A DNA stretch of 64,000 bases from Magicicada septendecula (lineage: Eukaryota > Arthropoda > Insecta > Hemiptera > Cicadidae). This document shows, piece after piece, positions 36,679 through 47,658 of the stretch; within the stretch, counting starts at the first letter, position 1, and each line of letters starts with the position of its first letter. The notes beneath the pieces are model-generated. The model was not told the origin of the DNA, did not search any database, and saw only the letters and a program-made list of their open reading frames with translations. The stretch spans positions 384,233,910 through 384,297,909 of the forward strand of contig CM068372.1 of NCBI GenBank assembly GCA_034769895.1. The letters run 5' to 3'. The translations under genes and the position numbers were made by a program.

Positions 36679-37526
36679 TGCAACAATACATATATTTGAA
36701 TATTTGCCCAGGGCGGTATGTTTGTAAATAGTTAGCATAGAAAATATATGATGAACAGTTTTTAGCAATATTATGCAGGCAAGGACTCTCAGATAGTGTA
36801 CACCTGCCCCGCGTGAATACAGCACTTGCGTGTTTGTGTGTGTGAACGCAAGCTACAACAGGAAAACGATGGTGTGATGCGTACGTCTGTAATCAGGTTT
36901 TAACCGGACAAAATAAACTAATTAATATGTTTTAAACTTGTGAACAAAGACTTACCCCAATTATAAAAACACCATTACATAAAGAAATTTTAACGAATAT
37001 AGTGATATAAAAACATTGCAGAAATTTGCAATAATAAGGACGCTAAGTGATTTAATGTTAATTACTAGTGTAATTAAATATTAATTAATATGTGTGTTAT
37101 ATGTAAGTGACCAGGAAAAAATTACGCAAACAATGATATCGCTCATGCTACGAGTATGTTTACGAAATCACTAAAATGAACCAAACAGTGATTTGTAATT
37201 AAAAGGACGCTTTGCACGAAGTGACAATATCTAACAGGTCGAAAACAGTCCTGGACATGTCAGATTGCCGTCCAGTATACATACCACTGGCAATTTTGGG
37301 GCGGTCTCAGACTCAAGAAATCTTCACGCAACGTCACGCTGCCGGTCTACCGATCGATCAGGACCACACACACTTTACCACACACACGAAGACGTATGGA
37401 GGAACTCTGGACCATCACAAACAACAACCCGTAAAGACTGAGAACACAGCATCAGCATAATCATTATCATCTTCATCATCATCATCATCAAATTCTCAGG
37501 ATTCAGGACACCCACACCCACCCACA

Positions 37527-37591
<65 letters not shown>

Positions 37592-38369
37592 CAGTAACGG
37601 CAGATGTATGCAGGTGATGAATAAACAATTATATTTTTTTGTTGGTGAAAAGAACTTTCAAAAAGAAACTTATACATGAACAATAAAGACTTAAAGTTTT
37701 AAATTTAAATAGTAGTTAAAGTAAATAATTTAATTGAATAAGAAAATTTAAAATATACTTATCTTCTGCTATATGTTAAAATCTGGGTGTGTCAGTAGAA
37801 TTAAATAGGTTGAAAGTAAATGTTATTATTTTATTTTTGTTTATAGCAACAAGTAATTTATTCTTTAGTTTAATATTATTTTTGTTTGTATATGAGTTGC
37901 TATTATTATTTAAAAATTGGAGTAAAAGTCAGACACACTGAAATAACAAGAGTTTAGATAATTTGTTTAACATGTCTGTTTAGCTAGTAAGATTATATGG
38001 TTATGTATTTTAATATGTTATGAATAGCAGAGAAGGTTATATGGTACTTTATGTAAACTTTAAAGGGAAAATTTAATTTTCAAAGATTTGAAATTTTAAT
38101 ATTTGAATATTTTCAATTAACATTAATAAATCTAAGTGTGATTATTTTGAAACGGTTTTAATTAATTATTTCATGTCAACAACATCTCACTCCTCTTTGA
38201 AAATGATTTAATTATTGTGCAACTACATAAAAAAAATCCTGACGCAATAAAATATTGACGCAACGAGAATAAAAAAATCCTGTAACCTGGCCGGTGTAAT
38301 ACACTCTATAGTTGCGTTGAGTACATGGTAATGTATTTGTGCGAATTTTGAAATACTTGTAACGTTGCA
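36679..38369 (+). repeat. LTR-R copy C, 1.69 kb
   Basis: The ends are TGCAAC and GTTGCA. ATATA flanks both sides (36674-36678, 38370-38374), as expected of a solo LTR, although a 3' LTR of a damaged element is also possible because gag lies upstream. It contains a short ATC run and a (CA)n run at about 37511-37591. Confidence 0.78.
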
Positions 38370-38371
<2 letters not shown>

Positions 38372-38408
<37 letters not shown>

Positions 38409-38411
38409 TGT
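38372..38411. repeat. (GT)n microsatellite
   Basis: GT run directly abutting the end of LTR-R copy C. Confidence 0.9.
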
Positions 38412-39044
38412 GTGAGTTTTATCAAATAATAATAACAATAATTATATGCTTCCAATATAAATACAGCGATAAAAATTATACTTAATTTCTCCTTTTGTAT
38501 TCAAGCCACTGATTATAACAATAATAAATAATTACTTTAATTAGTTTTTAACATTTACTTTCAATGTATATTACGCGGACTTTCCATCAGCACAACGTAA
38601 CGCTCCTTTGAGGCCAGTAGCTTGAAATACATTTTAAAACATGTACACGTAATGTAGATTTTATGTTGTTGGTTTTACGTTGAACTGGGCCAGGGCCAGG
38701 CGTAATCGAATAATGTTGTCAAAGTGTGCACCAGGCATCACATGTGTCTTTAAATAGTGTCATAATATTGTGCGTAGATGGTTTTAAATATAATTTTACA
38801 TTATTGCTAATGATCTTGAAAGAACATTAATCTGATGCTAGAATGTATACATTGAGAACATAAGTTAGAATATGGATAAAAGTAATTATTTATTAAAAAA
38901 ATATGCTTCCAGAAGTTATTATTATTTGATAAAAAAAACACACTATATGTACGCATATATATAGTTGATTAACACAATCCATACACAAACAAAATCTTGT
39001 TTGGTGTCATTGTGTTTAAATAAAATTTTCAGTTTTCAGCTTAC
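38412..39044. other. Protease intron DNA, nothing recognised
   Basis: AT-rich, no ORF or repeat supported. Ends at the donor of protease exon B. Confidence 0.5.
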
Positions 39045-39102
39045 CTATTTGAACCATCGTTTCGTGTGTTGTTTTTGCCACCAATGGACCTCCACTGTCT
39101 CC
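39045..39102 (-). CDS. Trypsin-like serine protease, active-site serine exon
   Basis: On the minus strand the acceptor TTGGTTCCAG is followed by GDSGGPLVAKTTHETMVQI plus one base, then donor GTAAGC. GDSGG contains catalytic Ser195 and the oxyanion-hole Gly193. The exon is only 58 nt. It starts in phase 0, matching the end of the exon at 44100, and ends in phase 1, matching the exon at 7924. Tiny exons around the serine motif are common in animal S1 proteases. Confidence 0.9.
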
Positions 39103-39109
39103 CTGGAAC

Positions 39110-39430
39110 CAAGTAATGATTTGGATTAAAGACAAACATTATCTTTATTTATGAAATATTAATCAATATAAACTTATTCTCATCAAGCTGAAGAGAGCAT
39201 CCAGAAGAGAACAATGCAGTAGAAAGAAAGAAATGAATACAGTACAAAGGTACACAGTTAGTACATAAATGAAAATAATATCTGATGACATAATATCTAC
39301 TGTTTTGTGTCCAGTGACGTTTCAGTCATTACATTACATCTACGAAGATTGTTTAATAGAAACATGTTCAGAGGCTGTAAAGCATTTTTTATTCAACAAT
39401 TTTAAAAGAAGTGTCCATTAACATTAAGGT
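39110..39430. other. Protease intron DNA before the mariner relic
   Basis: No feature recognised. Confidence 0.4.
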
Positions 39431-39431
39431 A

Positions 39432-40360
39432 TGAGGCTCACTGTTGCACTAATCTGTAGATTCCCTGCTGGTAAAATTCTTGTGGCCGTTTGCGGAACCA
39501 TTCGCTAACAGCAAACTCTACCTCAGCGTCCGATTTGAACTGCCATCCTGTTCGAGATTTCTTTAATGGGCCAAAAACATGATAATCACACAGGGACAAG
39601 TCGGGACTGTAAGGTGGATGTTGTAAGACTTCCCACTTCATATGACCAAGCAGATCTTGAGTCGAGCATTATCATGCAGAAGTATGACACCATTTGTGAG
39701 CTTCCCGAAACGTTTATTCTTGATGCTGACCCGTAAGCATTTTAAGCTGTCTGCATTTCGCTCAGTGCTGATGTTGACACTAGGTTCTTTAAAATCTAAG
39801 AGCAGTACATCCTGATAATAAAAAAATACAGTCACCATTACTTTTCCTAACGAAGGTTAGGACCGACATTTTTTCGCCTTCGGAGATTGTGCATGCTTCC
39901 ACTGCATACTCTCACGTTTGGGTTCTGGTTTGTAGTAATAACACCAAGACTCATCACTGGTAACAGTTTGGTGTAGAAAGGCATTAACTTGTTGTTGATA
40001 GCGGATCAAATGCTGTAATGATAAGGCGGAACGCAAATTTTCTGCTCATCAGTAAGCAGTCGTGAAATCCACTGAGCAGCATCTTTGTGATAGCCAAGAC
40101 TATATTAATGATGGAATGAACAGTTCACACACTGATGCTCAACATTTGAGAAAGTTGTCTAACTTTGATGCACCTATTTGTGTGTAAAGCAGTTTCCAGC
40201 CGTCTCACATTTTCATCTGATGCCGCAACACATGCAGGTCCGGGACGGGCCAAATCTTTAGTGGATTCTCTTCCTTGTCGAAATTTATTGCACCATTCAA
40301 CCACTGCCATATGAGAATAACTATAGTCACCATATACAGCTTTCATTCTCATATAAATTT
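39432..40360 (-). mobile_element. Degenerate mariner transposase
   Basis: Mariner transposase cuts and pastes its element at TA sites. Minus-strand pieces in order: the N-terminal HTH part (40352-40125, MAVVEWCNKFRQGRES and RRLETALHTNRCIKVRQL), TSDESWCYYYKPEPKR with the first catalytic Asp (about 39945), GVILLHDNARLK with the second (about 39680) and HPPYSPDLSLCDYHVFGPL with the third (about 39600). Frames change at least three times. The second to third Asp interval is about ten residues shorter than the usual 34, so part of the core is deleted. No terminal repeats identified. Confidence 0.85.
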
Positions 40361-40386
40361 GTATTTGCTGATGCCTCTCAGTGGTT

Positions 40387-40630
40387 TTGAGTGGTACTAA
40401 AGATTTAGTGAAGTTCAGGAAGAGGTGGAATACAGTGAACGTCTAGGTTGGCCATCATCAAGTACTGATGAAAACGTATAAAAATATCAATAGAATTGTA
40501 TGAATGACAATCGCCTGAGTATTAGAATGATCGCTGAATAGTTAATGTAGACAAAGAAGTAATCAGACAGGTATTGCGAGAAAATTTCAACATGAGTGAA
40601 GTCTGTATGAAAATTGTTTTAAAATGCTAA
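40387..40630 (+). mobile_element. Second mariner-family fragment, opposite strand
   Basis: The plus-strand reading FEWY, stop, RFSEVQEEVEYSERLGW then SSSTDENV matches the N-terminal to linker part of mariner transposases (the 'GRPSTS' and 'DENV' region). A degraded NRLSIRMIAE helix and VRQVLRENFNMSEV follow. It has several stops and lies directly beside the minus-strand mariner relic but in the other direction. Confidence 0.65.
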
Positions 40631-40789
40631 TGTTTGAACAGAAGGAGCTTCATAAAAATGTATGTTCTGACTAAAAAAAAGAAAAAAACTTTAAATGCAG
40701 CAGAACTTTCTTGAAAGAGTTATAACATTTTATAAAACGTTAAAAAATTTTATAAGAAGACTATAAAGACGAACTAAACCAATAAAATA

Positions 40790-41390
40790 TCTAGCAAAAT
40801 CCAACGGATACAACAGAACAATAGTCAATAAACTCCTACACAGAACACAAAACAAACAACAGACAAAGACAACAAATTCATAACACGAACATACATCAAT
40901 AACCGCACTGAAAAAATAGCCCACAAATTCAAAAAAGCAGCATACAAAATCGCATACAAAGTACAAAGAAACAGAACACACACAAAGCACAAAACAAATG
41001 TAGTCTACCCGGCGTTTACAAACTAAATTGCTCAGATTGCAACAAATTCTACATAGGCCAGACAAGACGTTGCTCCAAACAAAGAGAGATTGAACATACA
41101 AAGGCACTACACTCCACTACCGAATCTTTGCAAACCACCTCATTGAAGCAAGTCACACATACACAAACATAAAATGCAACATGGATATTCTACACATACA
41201 CACAAAGTGCCAAAAACTAGACACTCTTGAACAATTGGAAATATACAAACACATAAAAACGACATCCTAAACAAACAGACACAATTCAAATCATACATAT
41301 TATTCCTATAATCACACATATTTACATTTTTACTTATAATAAACTTTGTGTTCCGGAGTTGGTAGTGATATACTTATATTTAATTAAACA
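40790..41390 (+). mobile_element. Penelope-like element relic with GIY-YIG endonuclease
   Basis: The reading FITRTYINNRTEKIAHKFKK leads to VYKLNCSDCNKFYIGQTRR at about 41017-41072 after a frame change. This is the CxxC plus YIG nuclease signature, followed by HTKAL and a degraded tail with NxQTDTIQ. The 3' end CTTTGTGTTCCGGAGTTGG (41347) recurs at 43893 behind another fragment of the same family. Confidence 0.75.
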
Positions 41391-41639
41391 TCAACAGTTA
41401 GCCAAGGAAAGCGCAAAAAAAAAATTTGGAAAATATACGTCACTGATTCGGAAGGAACTAAAAACTGACAAAGAAAAGCATCTGGTGCTTCATTTCACCT
41501 TAATACAGGTCACAACTATCATGCTGCTCGTCTAAAAAAAATCTGAAACTCAGAAGATTGAAAAATTTCCGCTGTACCTAAGACCATTTCTACTACTGTC
41601 AAAAACTTGACATAAATCTTGTAAATTCAAATACGTATA

Positions 41640-41960
41640 TCAGTCAACTATGTATGCTAGGATTTGGTGGTCCAAGACCATCTCGAACAGAGATCTATGA
41701 GAGGCCACAAGTCAGAGTCCCATCCAACAACAGATAAAGAGAAGAAAATGGAGGTCAATCGGGCACATCTTGAGAAGACCACCAGAATATCGCTAGACAG
41801 GCACTGAATTGGAATCCTTAAGATGTGGAAGACCGAGGAACACCTGGAAGAGGACTGTGGAAAAGGAGCTGGCTGGTGTCAAGACATGGATGGAGGTGAA
41901 GGCCCTGGCAATGGACAGAACATGCTGGAGAAATTTCGTCGAGGCCACCTAGGAATTTAA
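41640..41960 (+). mobile_element. LINE reverse transcriptase C-terminal relic
   Basis: The plus-strand frame reads QIKRRKWRSIGHILRRPPEY, stop, then RCGRPRNTWKRTVEKEL and VKALAMDRTCWRNFVEAT before a stop. W-IGHxLR, GRPxxTWRRT and A-DRxxWR are the classic closing motifs of a common animal non-LTR retrotransposon group. One internal stop and no upstream RT mark a 5'-truncated dead copy. Confidence 0.82.
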
Positions 41961-42391
41961 AGACTTAAGAAGGAGAAGAAGATGCTAGAATGCTGTGGAT
42001 AGGAGTCCAAGCTAGCCGTAAGCTATAACAACAACATTATGTTTACTAATGAAATGTCTATCATAAAAGTCCAGCAGTACATAATGTCTGTTTGCCTTGT
42101 GACTACAAATTTAGATTTTGGCTTGCACATCTGTGTGAATAAAGTGAAATGAAATGACGTTTTAAATAGGATATTTTTAACAGTAATGTCAGTTGTGCAT
42201 AGGTTCTTATATATGTTAATTTTCCTCTTATGTCTCCTTGTACCCTATAACGTAGTCACCTTAGATAAACTGCAGTTCCCCCATTGGGAATTGTTAGCTT
42301 GATAATTTCCCACCATTGAGTCTACTTTCCTTTGATTTATTTGGCTGAAAATTTTTAATGGATGTTGCATACACTGATGGACAAACACAAG
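41961..42391. other. Intronic DNA between LINE and hAT relics
   Basis: Includes the presumed LINE 3' tail; no further feature recognised. Confidence 0.4.
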
Positions 42392-43575
42392 CAGGGCCGG
42401 ATTTAGGTGTCCTGCCACCCCTAGGCACTATTGTTAGCACCCCTCCCCCCACATGTAACTTCTATATATTCAGTTCTGACTGCTGAAAAAAAGTTGCTGA
42501 AAATAGTCATTTCAACTATCTCTATTGCAAATATCTCATTAGATTTTAAATCTAAAGGGGAAATGTGGTGGAATTGTAAAAAAGACTATTTTTTAACTCT
42601 TATTAAGATTTATTTACGTGTACACTTTAGTAACACATAGATTAGTTTTATAACAAGTAATATACGTAGGCATACTTTCTTTTTATAGGTTTATTTATAG
42701 ACCTACATGGTTTGGTTTTATCACAAAACACAGTAAAATCAATTAAAGTAATGTAAATTGGATAAATAGAACAAATAATTTTAGGATGATTGAATAAGAT
42801 CTCAAATTACACAAATGGCTTGTTTTTACATTGGCTTTCGTCTTGCTTTGATCAGTGAAAATTCTTCAATAAGGCCTTCAAAGTTCATTTGTTCACTGTT
42901 TAAAAGTTCTGCCTCAACATGCAAGGTTGAGAGTGAGTTGAGTTTTTTTCTCATTCATTGTGGATCTAACACATGATTTAATTCTTTTTAAAACAGAAAA
43001 CGTACTTTCTGCCGAACAGTTAGAGATAGTTGTACACAAATACTTACGAAGAGCTATTGCAATATTTGGAAATGTTGATTGAAGTTGGTCTTGTCGCATG
43101 AATAACATCATATGCAGTGGGGTGTTCTTAATATCAGCCTTTTTTATTAGTCAGCAAAGTGGACACATTCATTAGCAAATGACTCTTCAAGATCATTTTT
43201 ATACAAAGATCGAAGTTTATTAGCACACTCAATGACAGTTGCAGATGGCGGGGTAGACAGTTCCTTAAAAACTACAAAATTTTCTGCTATTGAATCATAG
43301 GCATTTTTTCTTCTACGCAACTCAAGATTCTATTGTCCTGACCTGTATATACGACCGTGCTCCGCTCCGACCACTGCTATTGATAGGCCCAGTGTCAATA
43401 CCGTGTTATTCAATTATATAAATAAAGGTTATTTCAAAACCATTTTCATCAATTTGGGCATAATGCAAGTGCCCAATACAAATACTATAAATAAAAAACC
43501 GAAAACATGAAATTTTAACAAATAATTTTTCACCTCGTGCCGTCCCCCTGAGTCTGCCGCCCCTAGGCACGTGAA
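42392..43575 (-). mobile_element. hAT-family transposon relic
   Basis: The minus strand encodes FPNIAIALRKYLCTT, NCSAESTFSVLKRIK and MNEKKTQLTLNLAC (43070-42905), then after a frameshift AELLNSEQMNFEGLIEEFS. This is the C-terminal dimerisation region of hAT transposases, in which the AE-FS-LK motif is diagnostic. CAGGGCCGGATTTAGG at 42392 resembles a hAT terminal repeat; its partner was not found. The block TGCCxCCCCTAGGCAC occurs near both ends in direct orientation. The catalytic core upstream is not recognisable. Confidence 0.7.
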
Positions 43576-43669
43576 GTTTATGGTATAGGTGTGTTCGTAT
43601 TCGGCAGTAAAGGTTATGTTTTTATGTATTTTGTTTATGTGCGTTTGTAACTGTTCACATTGTCTTTTG

Positions 43670-43925
43670 TTTCCCCTGTACAAAACGACATCCTAAACGA
43701 ACAGACACAATTCAAATCGCACGCATTATTCGAACATATCTCACCCCACACAAACAACATCGATCTTTTGAAATTCGATTCCGTCGCCCACAACAGAACG
43801 GACAGCGCTACCAGCGGCAACCTCTGAAGAACCTTTTTAAAAGTGAAGACCGGTTCAGGTTGTAAGGTAGAACTTTCTGTTTTTACTCATAAAAAACTTT
43901 GTGTTCGGAGTCGTTAATGAAATAG
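43670..43925 (+). mobile_element. Penelope-like element 3' fragment
   Basis: The reading NDILNEQTQFKSHALFEHIS, then HTNNIDLLKFDS, continues the same protein whose earlier part lies at 40790-41280. The nucleotide block AAAACGACATCCTAAAC is shared with 41270. It ends in the same tail, CTTTGTGTTCGGAGTCG. Confidence 0.65.
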
Positions 43926-44099
43926 TTGTATTTAGAGAGAAGATGATGGTAAAATCACCACAATCAATGTGATCTTACTAACAAATTAATCTTAGCTTAT
44001 TACAACAAAGTTCAAAATACTGACTTGATTGTTGTATATAATATACTGTACATGGTACTAAGTGAATGTACATGTTATAGAAAGGAAATTTCAACTTAC

Positions 44100-44302
44100 T
44101 TGACATGAATCGGTGTCACGTTGGTATCCACAGATCACCTGGTTCGCAATCTTTTGGTAAATCCAACCAATTCTTGACTGTGAACATTCTTTACCCGACA
44201 GTATTCCTTGAGTGATTTCGTGCAGGAATCGTAACTGGTGTCCACTATCTTCTTTTCTACCCCAGCCAGCGACTATAGCAGCCTTATGGGTAAAGTCGTC
44301 CT
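44100..44302 (-). CDS. Trypsin-like serine protease, core exon
   Basis: The encoded enzyme cleaves after basic residues if its pocket works like trypsin's. The exon starts after acceptor TTGTGTTCCAG and encodes EDDFTHKAAIVAGWGRKED, GILSGKECSQSRIGWIY and NQVICGYQRDTDSCQ, then donor GTAAGT in phase 0. AGWG marks the start of the second beta-barrel. The Cys before and after match Cys168, Cys182 and Cys191. In DSCQ plus GDSGG of the next exon, the Asp falls at position 189, giving trypsin-like specificity. The His and Asp exons, signal peptide and any clip domain are not in the window, so whether it acts in digestion, immunity or clotting cannot be told. No break is seen in the three exons. Confidence 0.9.
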
Positions 44303-46706
44303 CTGGAACACAAACAACAAAAATAATCACTGGATATTATGAATCCTTAATTCAGTAGTGATAGTGAATCAGTAAATGCTGAAAAGTTTTGTGTATTTTG
44401 GTCAGATAAGAAGATGTAATTTTTAAACCGTTTGTGTGGACATTTTAAAATCCAAATGTCAACACAGGTGGGTTAAAACTTTATGTGCTTGTTGACCAAA
44501 CTCACAATACTTTTCATCATCACAAAAATATTTTGGTGACAAATTAACAACACATTTTGGAGTATTGCTAGATAAGGATTATGGCATGAAAACAGGTAGA
44601 ATGGTGTAAATATTTAGTAAGTATGATAGGTAAGGAAGACATAGGAAGATGTAGAACAAAGCATAGAATTCAGTAGACTTGAATCCCTTAGTAGTAGTAA
44701 TCAAGGGATAGGCAATAATAGACTTAGTAGGCCTACTAACTTATGAAACTGAACCGTGGACATTAAAGTGAAGACTATTGGCAGTAGATATGGATTGCCT
44801 TTGAAGAAGTATAAACTTCTATTTTAGATCAGGCCCCCAATAAGGAAATCAGAAGTAGCGACTGATACAGTAATTAGAATGGAGGTCAAACAGTTTAGAA
44901 TCCCTTACAGTCAGCCATCAAGAATGCAGAATTCAAGATGGCCAAAGAGATTAGTGTTTCGAACGCTACAAGAAAAATGAGATGTCCTCACAAATCTCCA
45001 TAGAATTAGGGAGCCCACCATGCTATACTGGAAATGAATTTTGGAAGGATACAGCTTTTGTCCTAATAGTTTGATTGACAGGGTTGGGTAGATGACAATT
45101 TGTTGTATTGTTAACATAACTGTATTGTAGACTTTCCATAAATAATCTCTATGTAATGATTTTTATGCAGCTAAAAGAAGAATAAATGCTATCAAGTTGG
45201 ACTATGTGAGACACAGTGGAGGAATATTGATATTACAAGTAATCTGTTATGTATACATTGAAAATTATACCCACAGATTGTCTCCTTTTCAGGAACTGCA
45301 GCAGCTTGAACAAAAGTCTAACTGGTGTCAACCACTATTGTGAATTGGACTTGCAGTCCAAGCCAGATAGGCTTGAGCTAAATGAAATCAGTAAAACTTG
45401 GAGTTTTTGTTGACAAAGAACACTTGGTTGGAACAATTTGTCAAACCCAGTGTTTCTTACTGGCCATCATTATCATCATCATCTTTAGCAAGGATTAAAC
45501 TGAAAATAGTTTACACTTATCAAACTGTTCATTCAAGGTCGTTCGGCACTTGGTAAAACATGTTATTAATACTTGAATTATATAAATAAACACTTGGCAT
45601 AGTTGTGTGTATAGTTTTTATTTTCCTGACATTGGTTCACCAGTTACGGCAGCTTCACAGGTTAGATTTGAACTTCGACTGATTTGAAATTTTAAATGTA
45701 TGTTAGGAGGTGGAAGTAGTGTATTACCGATGGGAGAATTGTAAAGTCCCAGGTAAACATTTTAACAAATGGGTGGATGTTCCACTGTTTGGAACAAAAT
45801 AAATTACCATTACTGGATAATTATAAATTGTATACAATACGCTTTTGTGTGAAGAAAATTTACAAGCAACTACTTTGTTAATATTGTAACAACTAATGCA
45901 AATATTTTACTGCTGTAAAATACACCATTACATACTTATGCCTAAATCTGTATAGAATCGAAAAATTCATAATTTACAACTTAAAATTGGCTGCCATATT
46001 GAATGTAGGCTATGTTAAAAGCCTGGGACCAAGCTTCAGCTAGGTATAAACATTTATGTGTAAAACAACTAATTAAAACCCCAAATTTATTGTAATTATT
46101 TATAAAACTTGTTAATAAGTTAAAATTAATCAGAAACTGTTTTAAATAATATGGAATTTATTTATAAATTGTGTTTTGATAGCATGTCATAGAAAATATG
46201 GAACATATCAATTTTACTTTTTGAATAACTAATCAAGCTTGTCTATAGTTTGTGAACAAATTTTGTATATTATAACAAATTGATAAATCACTCAATATGT
46301 GATAATTAAAAGTAAACGGACTATAACGATGTAAAATTCAGTAAGGTTAAGATTTTTAATGAATCCAAGACATTAATAATCTCTAAATATGCGAAATTAT
46401 AACAGTGATTGTTGGTAAGAAAAAATGTAAAGTTTTATATTTCGGGAACGTTTTATTAGACGCGTTGGTGGAAAGCATCACTCTGGTCTTGACTTTCATT
46501 CAGTGGAGACGTATTGTTAAGCAGTGAAATAATAATTACAGTATTCTGTAGCCTACCAGTTAATAAAAAGTCCAAGAGTCAAATAAAAATAAAATAAGTA
46601 ACTCAAGAATATAACCACGAGAAGAAGAAATTAAAAAACGAATATTAAATTTAATATTGAAGTAAAGTGGTACTCACCTGACAGGTAACATTAAGTGTTT
46701 ATCTAT
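44303..46706. other. Upstream intron of the protease gene, no exon found
   Basis: I looked on the minus strand for the His (AAHC) and Asp (DIAL) exons and did not find them. CTGTCAG followed by GTGAGT on the minus strand near 46680 looks like a splice donor, but the sequence before it does not read as protease and runs into the Helitron. Confidence 0.4.
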
Positions 46707-47658
46707 CTTCTATATTATCTTCTATATTAATAAATCTCTAGAGGGGTCTACGTTTGTCAGCGGTAATCTCAGAATCTACTGAAACGATTTCAATGAAACT
46801 TTGCACGCTGATAGCAGGTACCCAAAGGAAGGTTTTCCACTTTATTTGAAAATGATAGGTTAAAAAGAACCGAAGTTATTGCAAAAAAAACTCATTTTTT
46901 TAAACCCGCGGCTTCGATCGCTAATAACGATAGGCTAAAAAGAACCGAAGTTTTGCAAAAAATACTCATTTTTTTAAACCTGCGGCTTCGATCGTGAATA
47001 TTTGTATATGATTGTTGTGGCAACTGTCGAGTTGGTAAATTGCTAATGGTACATCTATATTAATAATATTCTTATATTGTAAGTTATGAATATCCAAAAA
47101 ATGTGAAGCAATAGATCCATAATTCATGTTTCCTCGATACGTAAAATCAAAATTTGATAATTTAGTAGAAATTTACAAACATGTAGTAACACAATTAGAT
47201 GAAATGTTTATTCGTATAGAATAACACAAATAGTGTATACATAAGTATATTGATATCAGTTAGTCCATTTGAATATTTACATTTTAGTAGGGATATGGAA
47301 TTCTTATCAGCATATGGAATTCATATAAACAATACAATAATTCATTGTTTGATTATATTGTAACATTGATTATATAGTACACGTTGATTCTGACAAACCA
47401 TACTCTTCGACATTTGAATATTCAGTAGGCCTATGTGCAGTAGGAATAATTAATTGTCGAGAATTATACTTAACCTACTTCATCGAGAACTATGCGATGA
47501 GCGTCAGTGATGTAGTACCAGTGCCTTTTTTTGTTAATTTTACGTCATCGGTAAGTAATATGTGCAATATGTATTGTATTGTATAAATTATTAATTGCCC
47601 CCTATAGATTTATTAGTATAGATCAAATAAATACATTTCCACTTTTTTTAGCTTTGCA

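Larger units (their letters stand above)
7925..39044 (-). other. 31 kb intron of the serine protease gene, filled with transposable elements
   Basis: Donor GTAAGC follows exon B (39045) and acceptor TTATCAACAG precedes exon C (7924); both match consensus and the codon split is 1+2. Within lie Gypsy-1, an LTR-R element and solo LTR, a Gypsy-2-like solo LTR, Penelope-like relics, two large inverted repeats and several microsatellites. Confidence 0.8.

Noticed and set aside
37212..37460. 82-codon ORF shared in position among LTR-R copies
   Set aside because: The frame is not conserved between copies A, B and C, so it is unlikely to be coding.
44911..45117. 68-codon minus-strand ORF considered as an upstream protease exon
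   Set aside because: Contains neither AAHC nor DIAL motifs and lacks matching splice phases.
46660..46720. Consensus-like splice donor (CAG then GTGAGT, minus strand)
   Set aside because: The sequence before it does not read as protease and the Helitron begins there; not enough to call an exon.
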